A DNA stretch of 64,000 bases from Stentor roeselii (taxonomy: Eukaryota; Ciliophora; Heterotrichea; Heterotrichida; Stentoridae). A model generated the notes under the pieces. The model did no database searches and had not been told where the DNA came from. It was given only the letters and a program-made list of their open reading frames with translations. Position numbers and translations under genes: made by a program. The DNA is taken from positions 1 to 64,000 of the forward strand of contig RSEH01000120.1 in NCBI GenBank assembly GCA_006503475.1. Direction: 5' to 3'. Shown piece by piece: positions 40,601 through 47,427 of this stretch. The number at the start of each line of letters is the position of its first letter. Within the stretch, counting starts at the first letter, position 1.

Positions 40601-42396
40601 ATTTTTACTTCAGCGATTTTTGAATCTTCATTTGAAATAAAATCTTTAGAATCGTACTTTGAGACAAAAAAAGTAGAAAAAAGCAAGTCAAAGTTAAAAC
40701 CATTTGAAATTTTTTCAAATGAAACAAGAGACAAGTTAAAATAATCAACATAGTCGATAAGGTTGAGAGAAAAGTCAGAGTCTGCTGAAGTGACAATTAA
40801 ATCTTCAGGAATTACTTTAGTTGAAATGTGGTTTACGTAAATAGTGACCCAAAAGTCCATTTTCGACACTGCTTGGTTCTTGCAGTGGTCTTCGAAAAGA
40901 GCTACAATTGAAAACTTCAGGATTTTCTTCTCGGTTAAAGCAGGAGTTTTCCATTGAAACCAGGAACCAGTCGTTGAAGGAGCTGAAAAGTTTTCGAAGC
41001 CTTCGAATGAGTAGGTTAAAGACTCGATGTATTTAAAACGAGTGGAAATAGAAAATTCCAGTAAACAGTCAGATGCTGCAACAAGAGGCTTTGAAGGTAA
41101 AATGACTGGAGGGTCGAGAATTTCAATAAGAAGAGAGTATTTTTTGCTGTTTAATGTACAGTTGCAGTCAACTTCAAAGAGAATAATTTCAATTTCAATT
41201 AAGCTTTCAGGATTATAGGCTGAAATCAACTCGTGGTCCCAGAATAAAACTAGTTTCTGACTGTCAACAACCACAACTCCCGTATCAAAAGGATTGACTT
41301 GAAAATAATACTTTTCCACATCAAAATCTTGAAAAACATAATAAAAATTCCCTGAATATTTTGCAATGATCAGCCTTGGAAAGCTTATTAAAGGAAAAGA
41401 TTCAGGGTTTTTTACCTGAAACTCTATCAGCAGGGCAGAACTTTTGATATTATTTCCAAGAATCCCTGAATTTTCAGCATTTAACTGAAGAAAATAACTT
41501 CCAGGTGGTAAACTTTCATTACAAATAAGAAAAAATACTTGATTTTCCCCGATTTCAATGAAAAATCTAGAATCGTTAACTGAAACCTTTATCTCATCAA
41601 TTCTGTGATTCAAGTCAACAACAGTAAAACTTGCATTAAACTCTTCAGATTGATAAAGAAAGTACTTCTCCTTCGTTATTTTAATCTCAGGCACTGAATT
41701 CGGGTAGTTTTTAAATTCAAAAACTTTAGAGCAACGAGTAGCTTTGTCATAAACCTCGACTTCCCACTCAACTATCTGAGAAGAGTCCTTGCATTCAGCA
41801 ACCAAGTAAAAAATTCCACTTTTTTCAATGAAAATTTCAACTTCTCCTCTTGAAATCAGTGAAAATTCCAGTCTTCCTGAATAATTTCCTGAAAATTGCC
41901 CTGTGAAAGGAACTCCACATTCAATATCAATACAAATTCCGCATTCAGGACATTTTCCGCAGTCAGGTCTTTGTTTTAAATAAAATTCGCTGACTTCTTC
42001 TGTGACTTCGAAGATGATTTTATATATTCGAGCGAAGTTGTAGTAATTAAAAGGTTCTTCTGTTGTTGTTTCTCGGTTTTCATCGAAAATTAAAAGGTCG
42101 TATTCATGTTTTCCGGAAGATTTTCCTGTGAATGACAAGCTTCCTGATTGTGATATGAAGATTTCTGAAGAGTTTGTTAGTAAAAAACACTTTTCTGGGA
42201 AAGATGTCGAGTTGCAGATTAGGTCTGGGTTCTCAAAGTCTGTCATTAGAAGGGAAAAGTCAAGGGTTTCTCCTAGACATAAGTGAAGGTCTTCTGGAAG
42301 TGGAAGACAGATGTTTGGGAAATAAGAAATGTCTCCGAAGGCAAAGATGATGAGGAGAGATAATTTCATAAGTGTTTTGAAGGGAACTGAAGACAT
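31624..42396 (-). CDS. Giant cysteine-rich multi-pass membrane protein, 3590 residues
   Basis: A single intronless frame of 10.8 kb. A signal peptide (hydrophobic LSLLIIFAFG near residue 15) leads to a large ectodomain. Residues about 30-1500 are beta-rich, and at about 1100-1500 they carry cadherin-like modules with the linkers QDDKPEF, VDDSPVF and VNDPPVF. Residues about 1840-2565 are some 20 cysteine-rich modules of the ephrin-receptor-like/GCC2-GCC3 type (GYYCP, CPAGFFCP, CxACEPGFYC). A further domain precedes several membrane helices (about 2970-3440), starting FLYYLFVILVCFLILL. The cytoplasmic tail (about 130 residues) is basic. Such ciliate proteins are thought to be surface or ciliary-membrane proteins; the function is unknown. 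Its ATG lies 13 bases after the stop of the next gene upstream. Confidence 0.85.
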   Translation of the reverse strand: MSSVPFKTLMKLSLLIIFAFGDISYFPNICLPLPEDLHLCLGETLDFSLLMTDFENPDLICNSTSFPEKCFLLTNSSEIFISQSGSLSFTGKSSGKHEYDLLIFDENRETTTEEPFNYYNFARIYKIIFEVTEEVSEFYLKQRPDCGKCPECGICIDIECGVPFTGQFSGNYSGRLEFSLISRGEVEIFIEKSGIFYLVAECKDSSQIVEWEVEVYDKATRCSKVFEFKNYPNSVPEIKITKEKYFLYQSEEFNASFTVVDLNHRIDEIKVSVNDSRFFIEIGENQVFFLICNESLPPGSYFLQLNAENSGILGNNIKSSALLIEFQVKNPESFPLISFPRLIIAKYSGNFYYVFQDFDVEKYYFQVNPFDTGVVVVDSQKLVLFWDHELISAYNPESLIEIEIILFEVDCNCTLNSKKYSLLIEILDPPVILPSKPLVAASDCLLEFSISTRFKYIESLTYSFEGFENFSAPSTTGSWFQWKTPALTEKKILKFSIVALFEDHCKNQAVSKMDFWVTIYVNHISTKVIPEDLIVTSADSDFSLNLIDYVDYFNLSLVSFEKISNGFNFDLLFSTFFVSKYDSKDFISNEDSKIAEVKILVIGSCNISTVLSFDLLILKTFPRISIDKELWCVVEEYCEIDFQPFLSVSIEKISDFSFKTLPDSMNFTSSKLIWIPSNDYISSGFITYQLSVQRVQLSSEFVINVYRRPLIRSFSQAFYSVALGEYWEYEIEAFSLEGYKVTCFNTNLTLLDSGPALLGVVLAWSSVSNEFKGKKVNFYQGVLTCYFNESIYLESSVLYSLNIYSPCQILHPGTFLPTFGQEWEEDIAVYDPDGFEVQLKAGKNRPFTLSVDFLNRTSKLSWFSLKWFPDFTGFYEFELICVKIEKNFGKYPPEFEVFAKENVSLYIGKEVNVSDVEICDLHVLTADDWVCVIKALNLFDCQLQVSEITGMVAEMVEGNCRIVWSKDGIIQNGVRQTDMIGLVLFNEFYTPEYIYFSLYPNDIPVVVSENQFELVVGLVPFREKIQVVDSNQLIFELVSFPDGMIVDQNGEIFWISPEYMLVPNATFIMVKITDTHPHPISISLNITINHLETVPPPTPRCPDLVEIEVDVPWVWDTRGDNKTYNYSISSPGTDLIFNEGIINFTSTTSDETSEITVHHTNWLNASKSCSFKLHPNYRPKISTENISITEDIKQLYRLSMFDNNSYLSGLSIEILSGPSWVSLSDSLGLLSIDLTDYQYNNSWTTLDLLLKITDNFIVPMSSEKNIKLFVYSQDDKPEFLYPLNESQYLASGLVEDVEWKLEFEIWDQDTSPEDLSVEFIYNPYSIELLQTGLTTFVLIFTPGNLVETSGLCTLVLKEVNNSENNVKVDVILFDIQQVDDSPVFLNNFQNIVISEKDFLEIVLDVDDVDSPDEDIWVEISGKDLGLQVLGIDALVRLAAPVPEDLSGEVLVKVCSSTSSCSTSSFNLTIKHVNDPPVFTQSRSETFDYYSKNHSSVFELLAEDPESNPFIFCVFSGNDVLIEDNHVVWHHIETEQVLTEFVVAVTDQKTCSDLESFTLARMTFCQCFDCCYLPISVNFSMNSNILCIFDNYSFVKVFVGSVACEGLFNNCCEIPNNYFFYGFKVFLENDFAVSNGLGQGITVEPENFNVFIAPDYFYGIGNEFVRVFASILIYHTWTCWISFDGDVREIPLFTQELIDFQAICVLPQVMRRDYQEIKLFVCPSPQSNGACKDFKINLKQEIVLKQKSYSGHDQGGYIIEIKVDFNEWVVNSSELLVMFNSAVIKVEKLSKSSIFVKIPPKNSESLVNLKVSVIFSCDSIANCSNILNWCSSEVVFEYTGSCLKSGYYCPNNTIYKCPSGHYCPTTESQLFWPLPCRAGSYQNLKGQSFCKSCPVGFMCPYDGLSNYMSCEAGFICDRSNVIFPFVTCPPGHYCESGTNTQVLQSGENYYTLRSSWELKSSDHWIERGQGFSSNSEAHYNSSFIPSCIKEYLSNSSGTNRPKKCPDGYFCSLAAISSSPLQVNNKYPMKCQKGYLCDSGDAESFNNTKACSSGSFCPNDYSGIYCRTDNSSCSICECPEGHYCPFQNMDEPTKCETGTYQSKCGMTTCMACEPGFYCDEIGTDNLTVFMKICPSGYYCQSGSNYKSLCIPGTFNPFPGQPECFSCPRGYYCFTGGLQNPTLCDAGFMCIELSTDIPKPCKSGYYCPPGVSHFNESSKDCPPNEICPIICPSGHKCLAGSSSPSECTEGTYQPLTGQHDCLECEIGFFCPNTSLISMSPCTAGYFCSIAGLAAPFGQCPAGFYCLEGTKWGSSSVRRLELFNCDPADLYGSFLPSEPIPCPKAFYCSVGTASGNTSRPDGPKACSAGTFNDRCGQGQCFKCPEGFYCPEEGQEKPLICPLGTFRSGLTVNCEPCPVGTWGDGKLGLAKKEDCSDCPAGFFCDKTGTATQENMRICTSGFYCLKKTSKPALICPAGFFCPAGSKSLEEVQMKYPCPPGFYCPEQTVISSENFEKCKSDTSKCEAGKKCPINKFCPLGTNSSIPSCPEGTVSSVKTSDISQCSKDLNTQEKIYKTIDILDIQSSEGSMSLKLKPLQFAYFSWNTSSYPKANIPEDFVPFIFLSETETEVPFVQLDSYKPSSRFPLPLKYSTFTSSSKSVFSFVLHTHQTVTVSFRLNILNGLYSAEKYLKLLRNSVKLISINETSKNKDSSFILVLARVSSSYFDEPSNLNFHGVLKKQDLSTIHLDFIQEISVSFLSSLPEVSEFFPQNLKKLWDELDISQNLYPLEYLPYVTDCEGFGAFVPIYQLYNHPNCTFISKDLTRTVQIMNPTQTPNGDSCFLKMTCKIAEKLDSSSKPWFSAYELSKANVFYVTRPQIEGIEYQNAIPARAQKENKFSKEFYGSGNLIEVKAFRGSAGYQAGMVPRNVRIVFEYYQKTLLDKEVLRAGIYFSQFENAEEDREYLLEFELLPLGWKDCLDLFAFEEFLYYLFVILVCFLILLTVVVFWLVSYVRSTILPRPNLKLGLYFKYSFKAFVGVGQATGPVFGLLLAFYYGLQLNESLKQVTGDYDDSYPISLTSETDSTRITKYINGRLGTCIFILGWYLTFKTTKLLFPQIEKSENPKDLPSLNSKNTKMSSLFIWSTFSVLVFCTCTFQFAKSAVFQQYQTLFMISFQVINSQIVSRLRMKMKDNLYILPFFGALSLNTTLITVKVGAFTAFLTGYLTNVAIKIFKRAFIEPYRIQITNQVLRIKKKLKMTGSDVIQTLPFKDRVYIEQINDLGRNSMELVASVLFPAMIVFNFIFYNEMKLTISKNFLKYFIVFSSIQAFAEVGYDVFLNNAIECKTGRLLSEKITELKEIFENRETHWALSSALPHSGRAVVPELDNLVRFGFSSQYFFSMAVGNLAVVLQVYGIDFWMISSYNPFKDSVTLVLICSVPVFIFLAEKVFFKVLRIFLKEKNNGVLMREKEFFEEVRFFVLQEIEENGASSKYEVAVKAFGRACYEKYFMYVAEKQRIAAIMRFLKHVEELGVVGKVALEEIKNFQDLPFPKVRMKVEHLKFPKQETVQRKLKKKNGFWSPFLKYPWNDSSLGEVVN

Positions 42397-42409
42397 TTAT
42401 ATACAATCT

Positions 42410-43984
42410 CTATTTACTAATACTTTTATTCAAAAATTCAATATTACAGATCTGTTTCTGCATACTCTGTAGTTCCGCCTCTTTTTTCCTAAGACTCATA
42501 TGAAAAGCTTCAAGTTCCTTAAACCTATCAGTAAGTTGTTTCTGTTTAACCTCAATCAAATTATTCTTTTCCTTATACCTAATTTTTTCCTGCATGAGTT
42601 TTCCCTTACTATCTTCAATTTCCTGAATACATTTCTTAAGATACTCGGCATTTCTTCCATTTTCCACAGCTTCACGGTCAACATCTTCTTGTTTCTGTTT
42701 AAGCAAAGCAAGATTCTGTTCAAGTTCACTAATAGTAACATCCATTCTACTCTCAGAAACAACCGACATATTCGACTGTCGTTCTTCAAGACTAAAGGCG
42801 AATTCTTTTAACTCATTTTCCTTTTTTTCCAATTCTTTGAAATGTTTATCAATTTTTTCCTGATGATTCAAAGTAAGAACTTTGATATCATAAATTGAGT
42901 TCACATCATGATTCAATTTTTCATTCAAAACATTCAGTTCTTTAATCTTCGCGTTAAGGTCTTCGAGGAGGTTTTTTCCTGACTCGAACATCGACTCCAG
43001 CTCTGGAAAAATTTTTGACTTGAGACTTAACAACTCATTTTTGCAACTTGATAAGAAATACTCGGCTTCACTTAACTCACGGGCTTGGCTTGAGAGTTTT
43101 TTTGAGGTGTTGAAAAGGGCTTCTTCTTTTTGCTGAAGTTTTGACTCTTTTAAGGAAATTTCTTCGTTGAATACTTTTATTTGACGCTCTAGAGCGTCAA
43201 AGAGACGGCAGATGTTGGAAGGAATTGAAATCACTGGGCTTGAGGATTGATCTTCTTGGACTTTTAAGCAGTCTTCGTAGTGTTTTCTTGCGTTTTCTGC
43301 TTCTTTTATCTCGGTTTTTAGAAGATCTCGCTCATCTGTAAGCATTTTTTTTATTTTCTGGATGTTTTCACGTTCTTTCTGTAGTTGAAGTTTTTCCTTT
43401 TCATTGGAAGTTTTTAATTTTTCGATATTTTCTTCGAGTTTTTCGATTTCAGCTCGTTTTAAAGAAAGGATTTTGATGTTGTTAGTTAAAATCTTGTTTT
43501 CAGCGTCGATTTTTGCATGTTCAGCGCGAATATTTTCCATTTCCTGTTTCAAACTTCCTTTATTTTTTTCAATATTTTCACATTCATCTTTAGATTTTTT
43601 AATGATCTCCTCACTTTTCTTGATTTTTTCTTTAAGTTCGTATTTTTTTACTTGATACTTTTCAAGTTTCGCTTTAAATTTTTCCTGAAAAGCGAAAAAA
43701 TTTTGTTTTTCTTGAAGAAAAGTTTGTTTTTCATATTCAAAATAAATCTTTTCCTTTTCAAGCTGATTTTTTTCCATCAAAACATTTTGAAAAGCCTCTT
43801 CAACTTCTTCAGTCTTCGATACCAAAGATTTTTCCTTGTTATTTAAAAGAAGTTCATAACCCCTGAGTTCTTTTTGCGCTTTTCTGATCTTCAAGAAGCT
43901 CGCTTTTAAACTTTCTCTTTTACTATCAAATTCAGAGCATTCATCAAAGGTGTAGTTTGAGTTGAGTTCACTGAAACTGTCCAT
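42410..43984 (-). CDS. Coiled-coil protein
   Basis: A 524-residue protein that is almost wholly predicted coiled coil from about residue 25 to 515. It is rich in Glu, Lys, Leu and Gln with heptad spacing (for example KREEALxxxxKxL-type runs) and short breaks near 245-260 and 330-345. There is no globular domain, signal peptide or membrane segment. It could be a basal-body, cortical or intermediate-filament-like structural protein; sequence cannot say which. It lies in a tight same-strand series with SDA1 upstream (49-base gap) and the giant membrane protein downstream (13-base gap). It is AT-rich and intronless. Confidence 0.85.
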   Translation of the reverse strand: MDSFSELNSNYTFDECSEFDSKRESLKASFLKIRKAQKELRGYELLLNNKEKSLVSKTEEVEEAFQNVLMEKNQLEKEKIYFEYEKQTFLQEKQNFFAFQEKFKAKLEKYQVKKYELKEKIKKSEEIIKKSKDECENIEKNKGSLKQEMENIRAEHAKIDAENKILTNNIKILSLKRAEIEKLEENIEKLKTSNEKEKLQLQKERENIQKIKKMLTDERDLLKTEIKEAENARKHYEDCLKVQEDQSSSPVISIPSNICRLFDALERQIKVFNEEISLKESKLQQKEEALFNTSKKLSSQARELSEAEYFLSSCKNELLSLKSKIFPELESMFESGKNLLEDLNAKIKELNVLNEKLNHDVNSIYDIKVLTLNHQEKIDKHFKELEKKENELKEFAFSLEERQSNMSVVSESRMDVTISELEQNLALLKQKQEDVDREAVENGRNAEYLKKCIQEIEDSKGKLMQEKIRYKEKNNLIEVKQKQLTDRFKELEAFHMSLRKKEAELQSMQKQICNIEFLNKSISK

Positions 43985-44033
43985 TATTAAAGAAATTTAT
44001 GCATTTAGACATTTATCAGAAGAGTGAATTAAA

Positions 44034-46397
44034 CTATTTGAGTTGTCTTTTCGTTGCGTTGAACCTTTTGCTGAACTTTCCGAGTTGTTGCTTTGACCTC
44101 CTGATTTTCTTTTTCACGGCTTCGAACTGTCGTTTGATTGATTTTTTCTTTTTGCTCATGACCATCATCAGAGGCTTGCTTTTCGCGTGTTGTTTATTTG
44201 TTTTTCCTCCTTTTTTGTCCTTTTTATGTCTTTTGTGCTCTTTTTTGTCGATTATTGACTGCTGGATTTTCGCTTGTTTCGAAACTTGCATTGTTTCTAA
44301 GTCGTCTTCTCCGACGAATTCGTTTGACTCATCGTCTGAACTGTTCAGAAGGTCTACGTCCATTCTTCGACGCTTTGCTTCAGCTTCTCGTTGGAGTTGT
44401 TTTATTCGGTTGAAGTCGTTTTGGGAGAGAATCTTGTCGCATTCGTAGGGAATTCCTTCTGTTGTTGAACGGTAGTATATTGGCTTGTCTTCGGATTCTT
44501 GGATTAGGTTATCGTCTTGATGGTCTTTTTCTGAGACTTCATCTGAGGACCCTTCTGCTTCTTCGTTTTTATGTTCTTCTTCATCTTCTTCTTCTTCTTC
44601 ATCTTCATCTTCTTCTTCATCTTCTTCTTCTTCTTCTTCATCTTCTTCTTCATTGCTTTGGTCTTCATCTATTTCGTCCTCGTCTTCTGATCCTTCAATC
44701 AAATCCTCATCCTGATCACTATCACCAGAACCTTCCATTTCACAACCCTGCTCTTCTTGAATATCTTCACTCTCTTCATCATCACTCTGACTAATTTCCT
44801 CATCACTCTCCACCTCCTTAACCTTCCTAATCTTCTTCACCACTTTCGACTGACTGATTTGATTTTTCACAATTTCCTCTCTCCGACTAAGAGTATTTTC
44901 AAGCCTCATCAAATTATCCGATTTCTGCTGAGGTTGTCTAATAACAACACTTTGATTACTCAATCTTTTCTCCTCCTCAGCAGCTTCCAACAATTCAGCT
45001 CCAGGTACCCTAGAATGAACTTTAACTTCTCCATACTCACCAACCAAATCCTCTTCACCAGGGCGAAGTTTATTCCTCAGTAGTGAAGGTCTTATTTCTT
45101 TAAAAAGATTAACAAGTCCAGAACAAGCAATAACAACTGACTTGTTTTTATAGTTTTTAAAAGTACTGATATGGTCCAGCAGGTCCTTTGTCATGACTCT
45201 TGGTTGTCTTTTGCAGATTTCTCGCATGCAGTTCAGGCCTAGAACAATAAATGCTTCTGAGCAGTGCTCGCTTAAGAAGTTGTCAAGAATCTTTCGAATC
45301 ACTGGAGCGATTTCATTTGGAGGGACTAGTTCATGAGTGGCTTCAGCGCAGATGATAAGCATTTGGGTTACTTTTTTCGACTTGGGTGTTACAAACTTCT
45401 GTAAAAACGAGTAGAGTTCAATAAGCATCAGTCGATGACGGCCTACAACCCTTGCAATAACCTGAAGCATGATGCACTGAAGTTCATGTTTTCCTTTATT
45501 AAAAACTTTTTTCAAGTTAAAAAGCATTTTTTCTACAAATCCTTGAGCGTCATTAAGTTGGTCAATTGTAAGAAAACTTGGTTCTTTACTTTGAGCTTTT
45601 TTTTCCTTTCTTCTTTGTTTTTTCTTGAATTGATTCGCTTCTCTTTCCTTTTGATGAATACGTCCTTTGGTCTTTTTAGCCCCGACGATGACTTTATCAG
45701 GCTCTTCTTCGCCTTCGCTGCTGGAATCTGAGTAAAGCTCGTTTTGATCTGCCCTGAGGAGGAAGGTGCAGGCGATGTTGACCAGTTTTGGCTCTTTTAA
45801 TAAACATGCGTTTGCTATCACGTTTATTGTACGGGCATCTGTCCAAACTCGCTTTTTGTAAAGAGTCATCAAAACGTGAAGAGACTTTTTAGCGGCTGTC
45901 ACGTTCGCGTCTTCGATCATTTCGTAGATGAAACCTTGAAGTTGCTTGTTTATTTGGAAGTTTTGAACGTGCTTGTTTAACTTTTTTATGTCTTTTATTA
46001 GGAAGTTGAAGGCATCTACACGCAGGGATTTGTCTTGGCAACGGAATAGTTTGAAACAGATTGGAAGGATACTCATTGCTGGAATTTGCTCACGGTTTCG
46101 TAATAGGCATAAAGAGGAGAAGACGTTTTTTCGGAATTCTGAGTCAAGGGCCGAGTAATAATTGCTTAAAATATTCAGAAGCTGACTCGGGAAGTGCTTT
46201 AGCTCACTCAAGTAGTAAGGGCAAACCTGAGCCAAAAACATAATCAAATTCGACAAACGTTCATTAGGCCCAGAAGGAGTTTCAGGAAACAAAGCAAAAA
46301 GTTCTGAAAACTCATCAACAAGTTCCTTAATTTTATCTTTGAAAAGTTCAGGATCCTTTTTGACTTGTCCTTGAAGCTCAAACAGGGTATTGTCCAT
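44034..46397 (-). CDS. SDA1: SDA1-family 60S ribosome biogenesis protein
   Basis: A 787-residue homologue of yeast Sda1/human SDAD1, a nucleolar HEAT-like protein needed for assembly and export of the 60S ribosomal subunit. Residues 1-220 match the family's N-terminal region (LxxLQGQVKKDPELFKDK, YYLSELKHFPSQLLNIL and the block LYKKRVWTDARTINVIANAC). Residues 270-480 match the SDA1 core (KGKHELQCIMLQVIARVVGRHRLML). An acidic low-complexity tract follows (about 510-620), then the conserved basic C-terminus with repeated KKK/KRR clusters, a likely nucleolar signal. Length is close to that of the human protein. It is a single-exon gene and an expected housekeeping product. Confidence 0.93.
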   Translation of the reverse strand: MDNTLFELQGQVKKDPELFKDKIKELVDEFSELFALFPETPSGPNERLSNLIMFLAQVCPYYLSELKHFPSQLLNILSNYYSALDSEFRKNVFSSLCLLRNREQIPAMSILPICFKLFRCQDKSLRVDAFNFLIKDIKKLNKHVQNFQINKQLQGFIYEMIEDANVTAAKKSLHVLMTLYKKRVWTDARTINVIANACLLKEPKLVNIACTFLLRADQNELYSDSSSEGEEEPDKVIVGAKKTKGRIHQKEREANQFKKKQRRKEKKAQSKEPSFLTIDQLNDAQGFVEKMLFNLKKVFNKGKHELQCIMLQVIARVVGRHRLMLIELYSFLQKFVTPKSKKVTQMLIICAEATHELVPPNEIAPVIRKILDNFLSEHCSEAFIVLGLNCMREICKRQPRVMTKDLLDHISTFKNYKNKSVVIACSGLVNLFKEIRPSLLRNKLRPGEEDLVGEYGEVKVHSRVPGAELLEAAEEEKRLSNQSVVIRQPQQKSDNLMRLENTLSRREEIVKNQISQSKVVKKIRKVKEVESDEEISQSDDEESEDIQEEQGCEMEGSGDSDQDEDLIEGSEDEDEIDEDQSNEEEDEEEEEEDEEEDEDEEEEEDEEEHKNEEAEGSSDEVSEKDHQDDNLIQESEDKPIYYRSTTEGIPYECDKILSQNDFNRIKQLQREAEAKRRRMDVDLLNSSDDESNEFVGEDDLETMQVSKQAKIQQSIIDKKEHKRHKKDKKGGKTNKQHAKSKPLMMVMSKKKKSIKRQFEAVKKKIRRSKQQLGKFSKRFNATKRQLK
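44575..44700 (-). repeat. Acid-coding simple repeat in SDA1
   Basis: A TTC/ATC-rich stretch on the plus strand codes Glu/Asp runs in SDA1 (residues about 565-607). It behaves as a coding microsatellite with no frame disruption. Acidic tracts are usual at this place in the family. Confidence 0.9.
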
Positions 46398-46440
46398 ACT
46401 TTATCCATAACTAAATCAAAAATTTTCTCATAACTTTTAT

Positions 46441-46800
46441 TTACTTTTTCGAGTAAAGAATCTTATTTTTAAAGAAACTTTCAGCATAATTGACCAGTGC
46501 ATCTTTTTTCTTGTAAAAAAGTTTATCTGGGGTGTTAGAAGTCCTCCCCTTGTAAGGGTCCGGGTACTGCCTCTTCATTTCACTTTTAGCAACAGAGTAT
46601 TCCATTCGGTAACCAGGGTTAAGTCGCATTCCAAGTCTTGGAGAGATTTCATGCATATTTCTCGTGAATTGTTGAAGATTTTCCTCATCTTTAAAAGCTA
46701 AAGAACTGTTCAGTCTTTCAAGTAACTTTGGAGATAAGGTCTGGTTACGCAGGCGCTTTTTCACTAATAACGGAAGCTTGAAAGATGTGGGTGGGTCCAT
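46441..46800 (-). CDS. Small basic protein, unknown
   Basis: A 119-residue, Lys/Arg-rich protein with no recognised domain, signal peptide or membrane segment. It has LSPKLLERLNSSLAF in the first half, and in the second RLNPGYRMEYSVAK followed by RQYPDPYKGRTSN. Balanced codon use and a position between two solid genes argue that it is real. Its start lies 11 bases from the start of a divergent gene, and its stop 43 bases before the SDA1 start. Confidence 0.7.
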   Translation of the reverse strand: MDPPTSFKLPLLVKKRLRNQTLSPKLLERLNSSLAFKDEENLQQFTRNMHEISPRLGMRLNPGYRMEYSVAKSEMKRQYPDPYKGRTSNTPDKLFYKKKDALVNYAESFFKNKILYSKK

Positions 46801-46811
46801 TATTTATATTA
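46801..46811. promoter_or_regulatory. 11-base divergent intergenic spacer
   Basis: TATTTATATTA is all that separates the ATG of the minus-strand gene (46800) from the ATG of the plus-strand gene (46812). It is entirely A and T and TATA-like on both strands. Any further promoter elements must lie inside the two coding regions. Confidence 0.6.
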
Positions 46812-47216
46812 ATGAACTGGAAGGTCAGAGTTTCTGGAACTCCCAGGGTTGCTTATGTTGAAGATAGGGTTAGTCCTAAGTCGCCGATGAAAGAAATTAA
46901 TTTGTTTGGATCGAAAATCATTTTGAATAAAGGAAAAGGTAAGAAAAGTTCACTGCATCAAAAAATCACTGAGTCATCTCAGAAGATTAAGAATTTTTCC
47001 AGGATAGATACAAGGTTTTACTTACTTGAAAGAAGTCTTTCACCATTTTTCCAGTCCATGCAACAGCCAAATAGTCCTTCTTTCACTTATCATAATAAAA
47101 CTCTTAGGTCTTGCAAATCAACACAACGGAATAGTCCTAGTCCGAAAGCTTCTCAAAGTCGAGTTCGTTCAATGAAAGACCGGGTAAATGCTTTATTTAT
47201 AAGACATTGTTATTAG
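46812..47216 (+). CDS. Small Ser/Pro-rich basic protein, unknown
   Basis: A 134-residue protein from the ATG at 46812 (MNWKVRVSGTPRV). An in-frame ATG at 46785 would overlap the divergent gene's coding region, so I prefer the later one, which also has the usual AT-rich leader. It is rich in Ser, Lys and Arg with several SP and TP sites (VSPKSP, NSPSP), a pattern of cytoskeletal or cell-cycle phosphoproteins. No known domain. 211 bases follow before the next gene. Confidence 0.65.
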   Translation: MNWKVRVSGTPRVAYVEDRVSPKSPMKEINLFGSKIILNKGKGKKSSLHQKITESSQKIKNFSRIDTRFYLLERSLSPFFQSMQQPNSPSFTYHNKTLRSCKSTQRNSPSPKASQSRVRSMKDRVNALFIRHCY

Positions 47217-47427
47217 GACTACCTAGCAGTAGAAATATTGCGTAATTAATGATATGAATCGAGTACTATTTGAAATGAATTGCAAGAACCTCATAATAAA
47301 CTATTTCTAATAAAAATTGAAATTTCCTTGAAAATACCATTTCAACCATCTCCCAACAACCCATAACTCTTCCTAAAACATTCGAAAATAAACAGTTAAA
47401 CATTTGAAAATTCTTCATACTTCAAAA

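Noticed and set aside
44575-44700. TTC/ATC microsatellite
   Set aside because: It is the acidic tract of SDA1, in frame and usual for the family, not an independent repeat element.
42500-45731. Many plus-strand open frames of 60-150 codons
   Set aside because: They are antisense to the coiled-coil and SDA1 genes. Their Phe/Leu-rich composition is what the reverse of Glu/Lys-rich coding gives.
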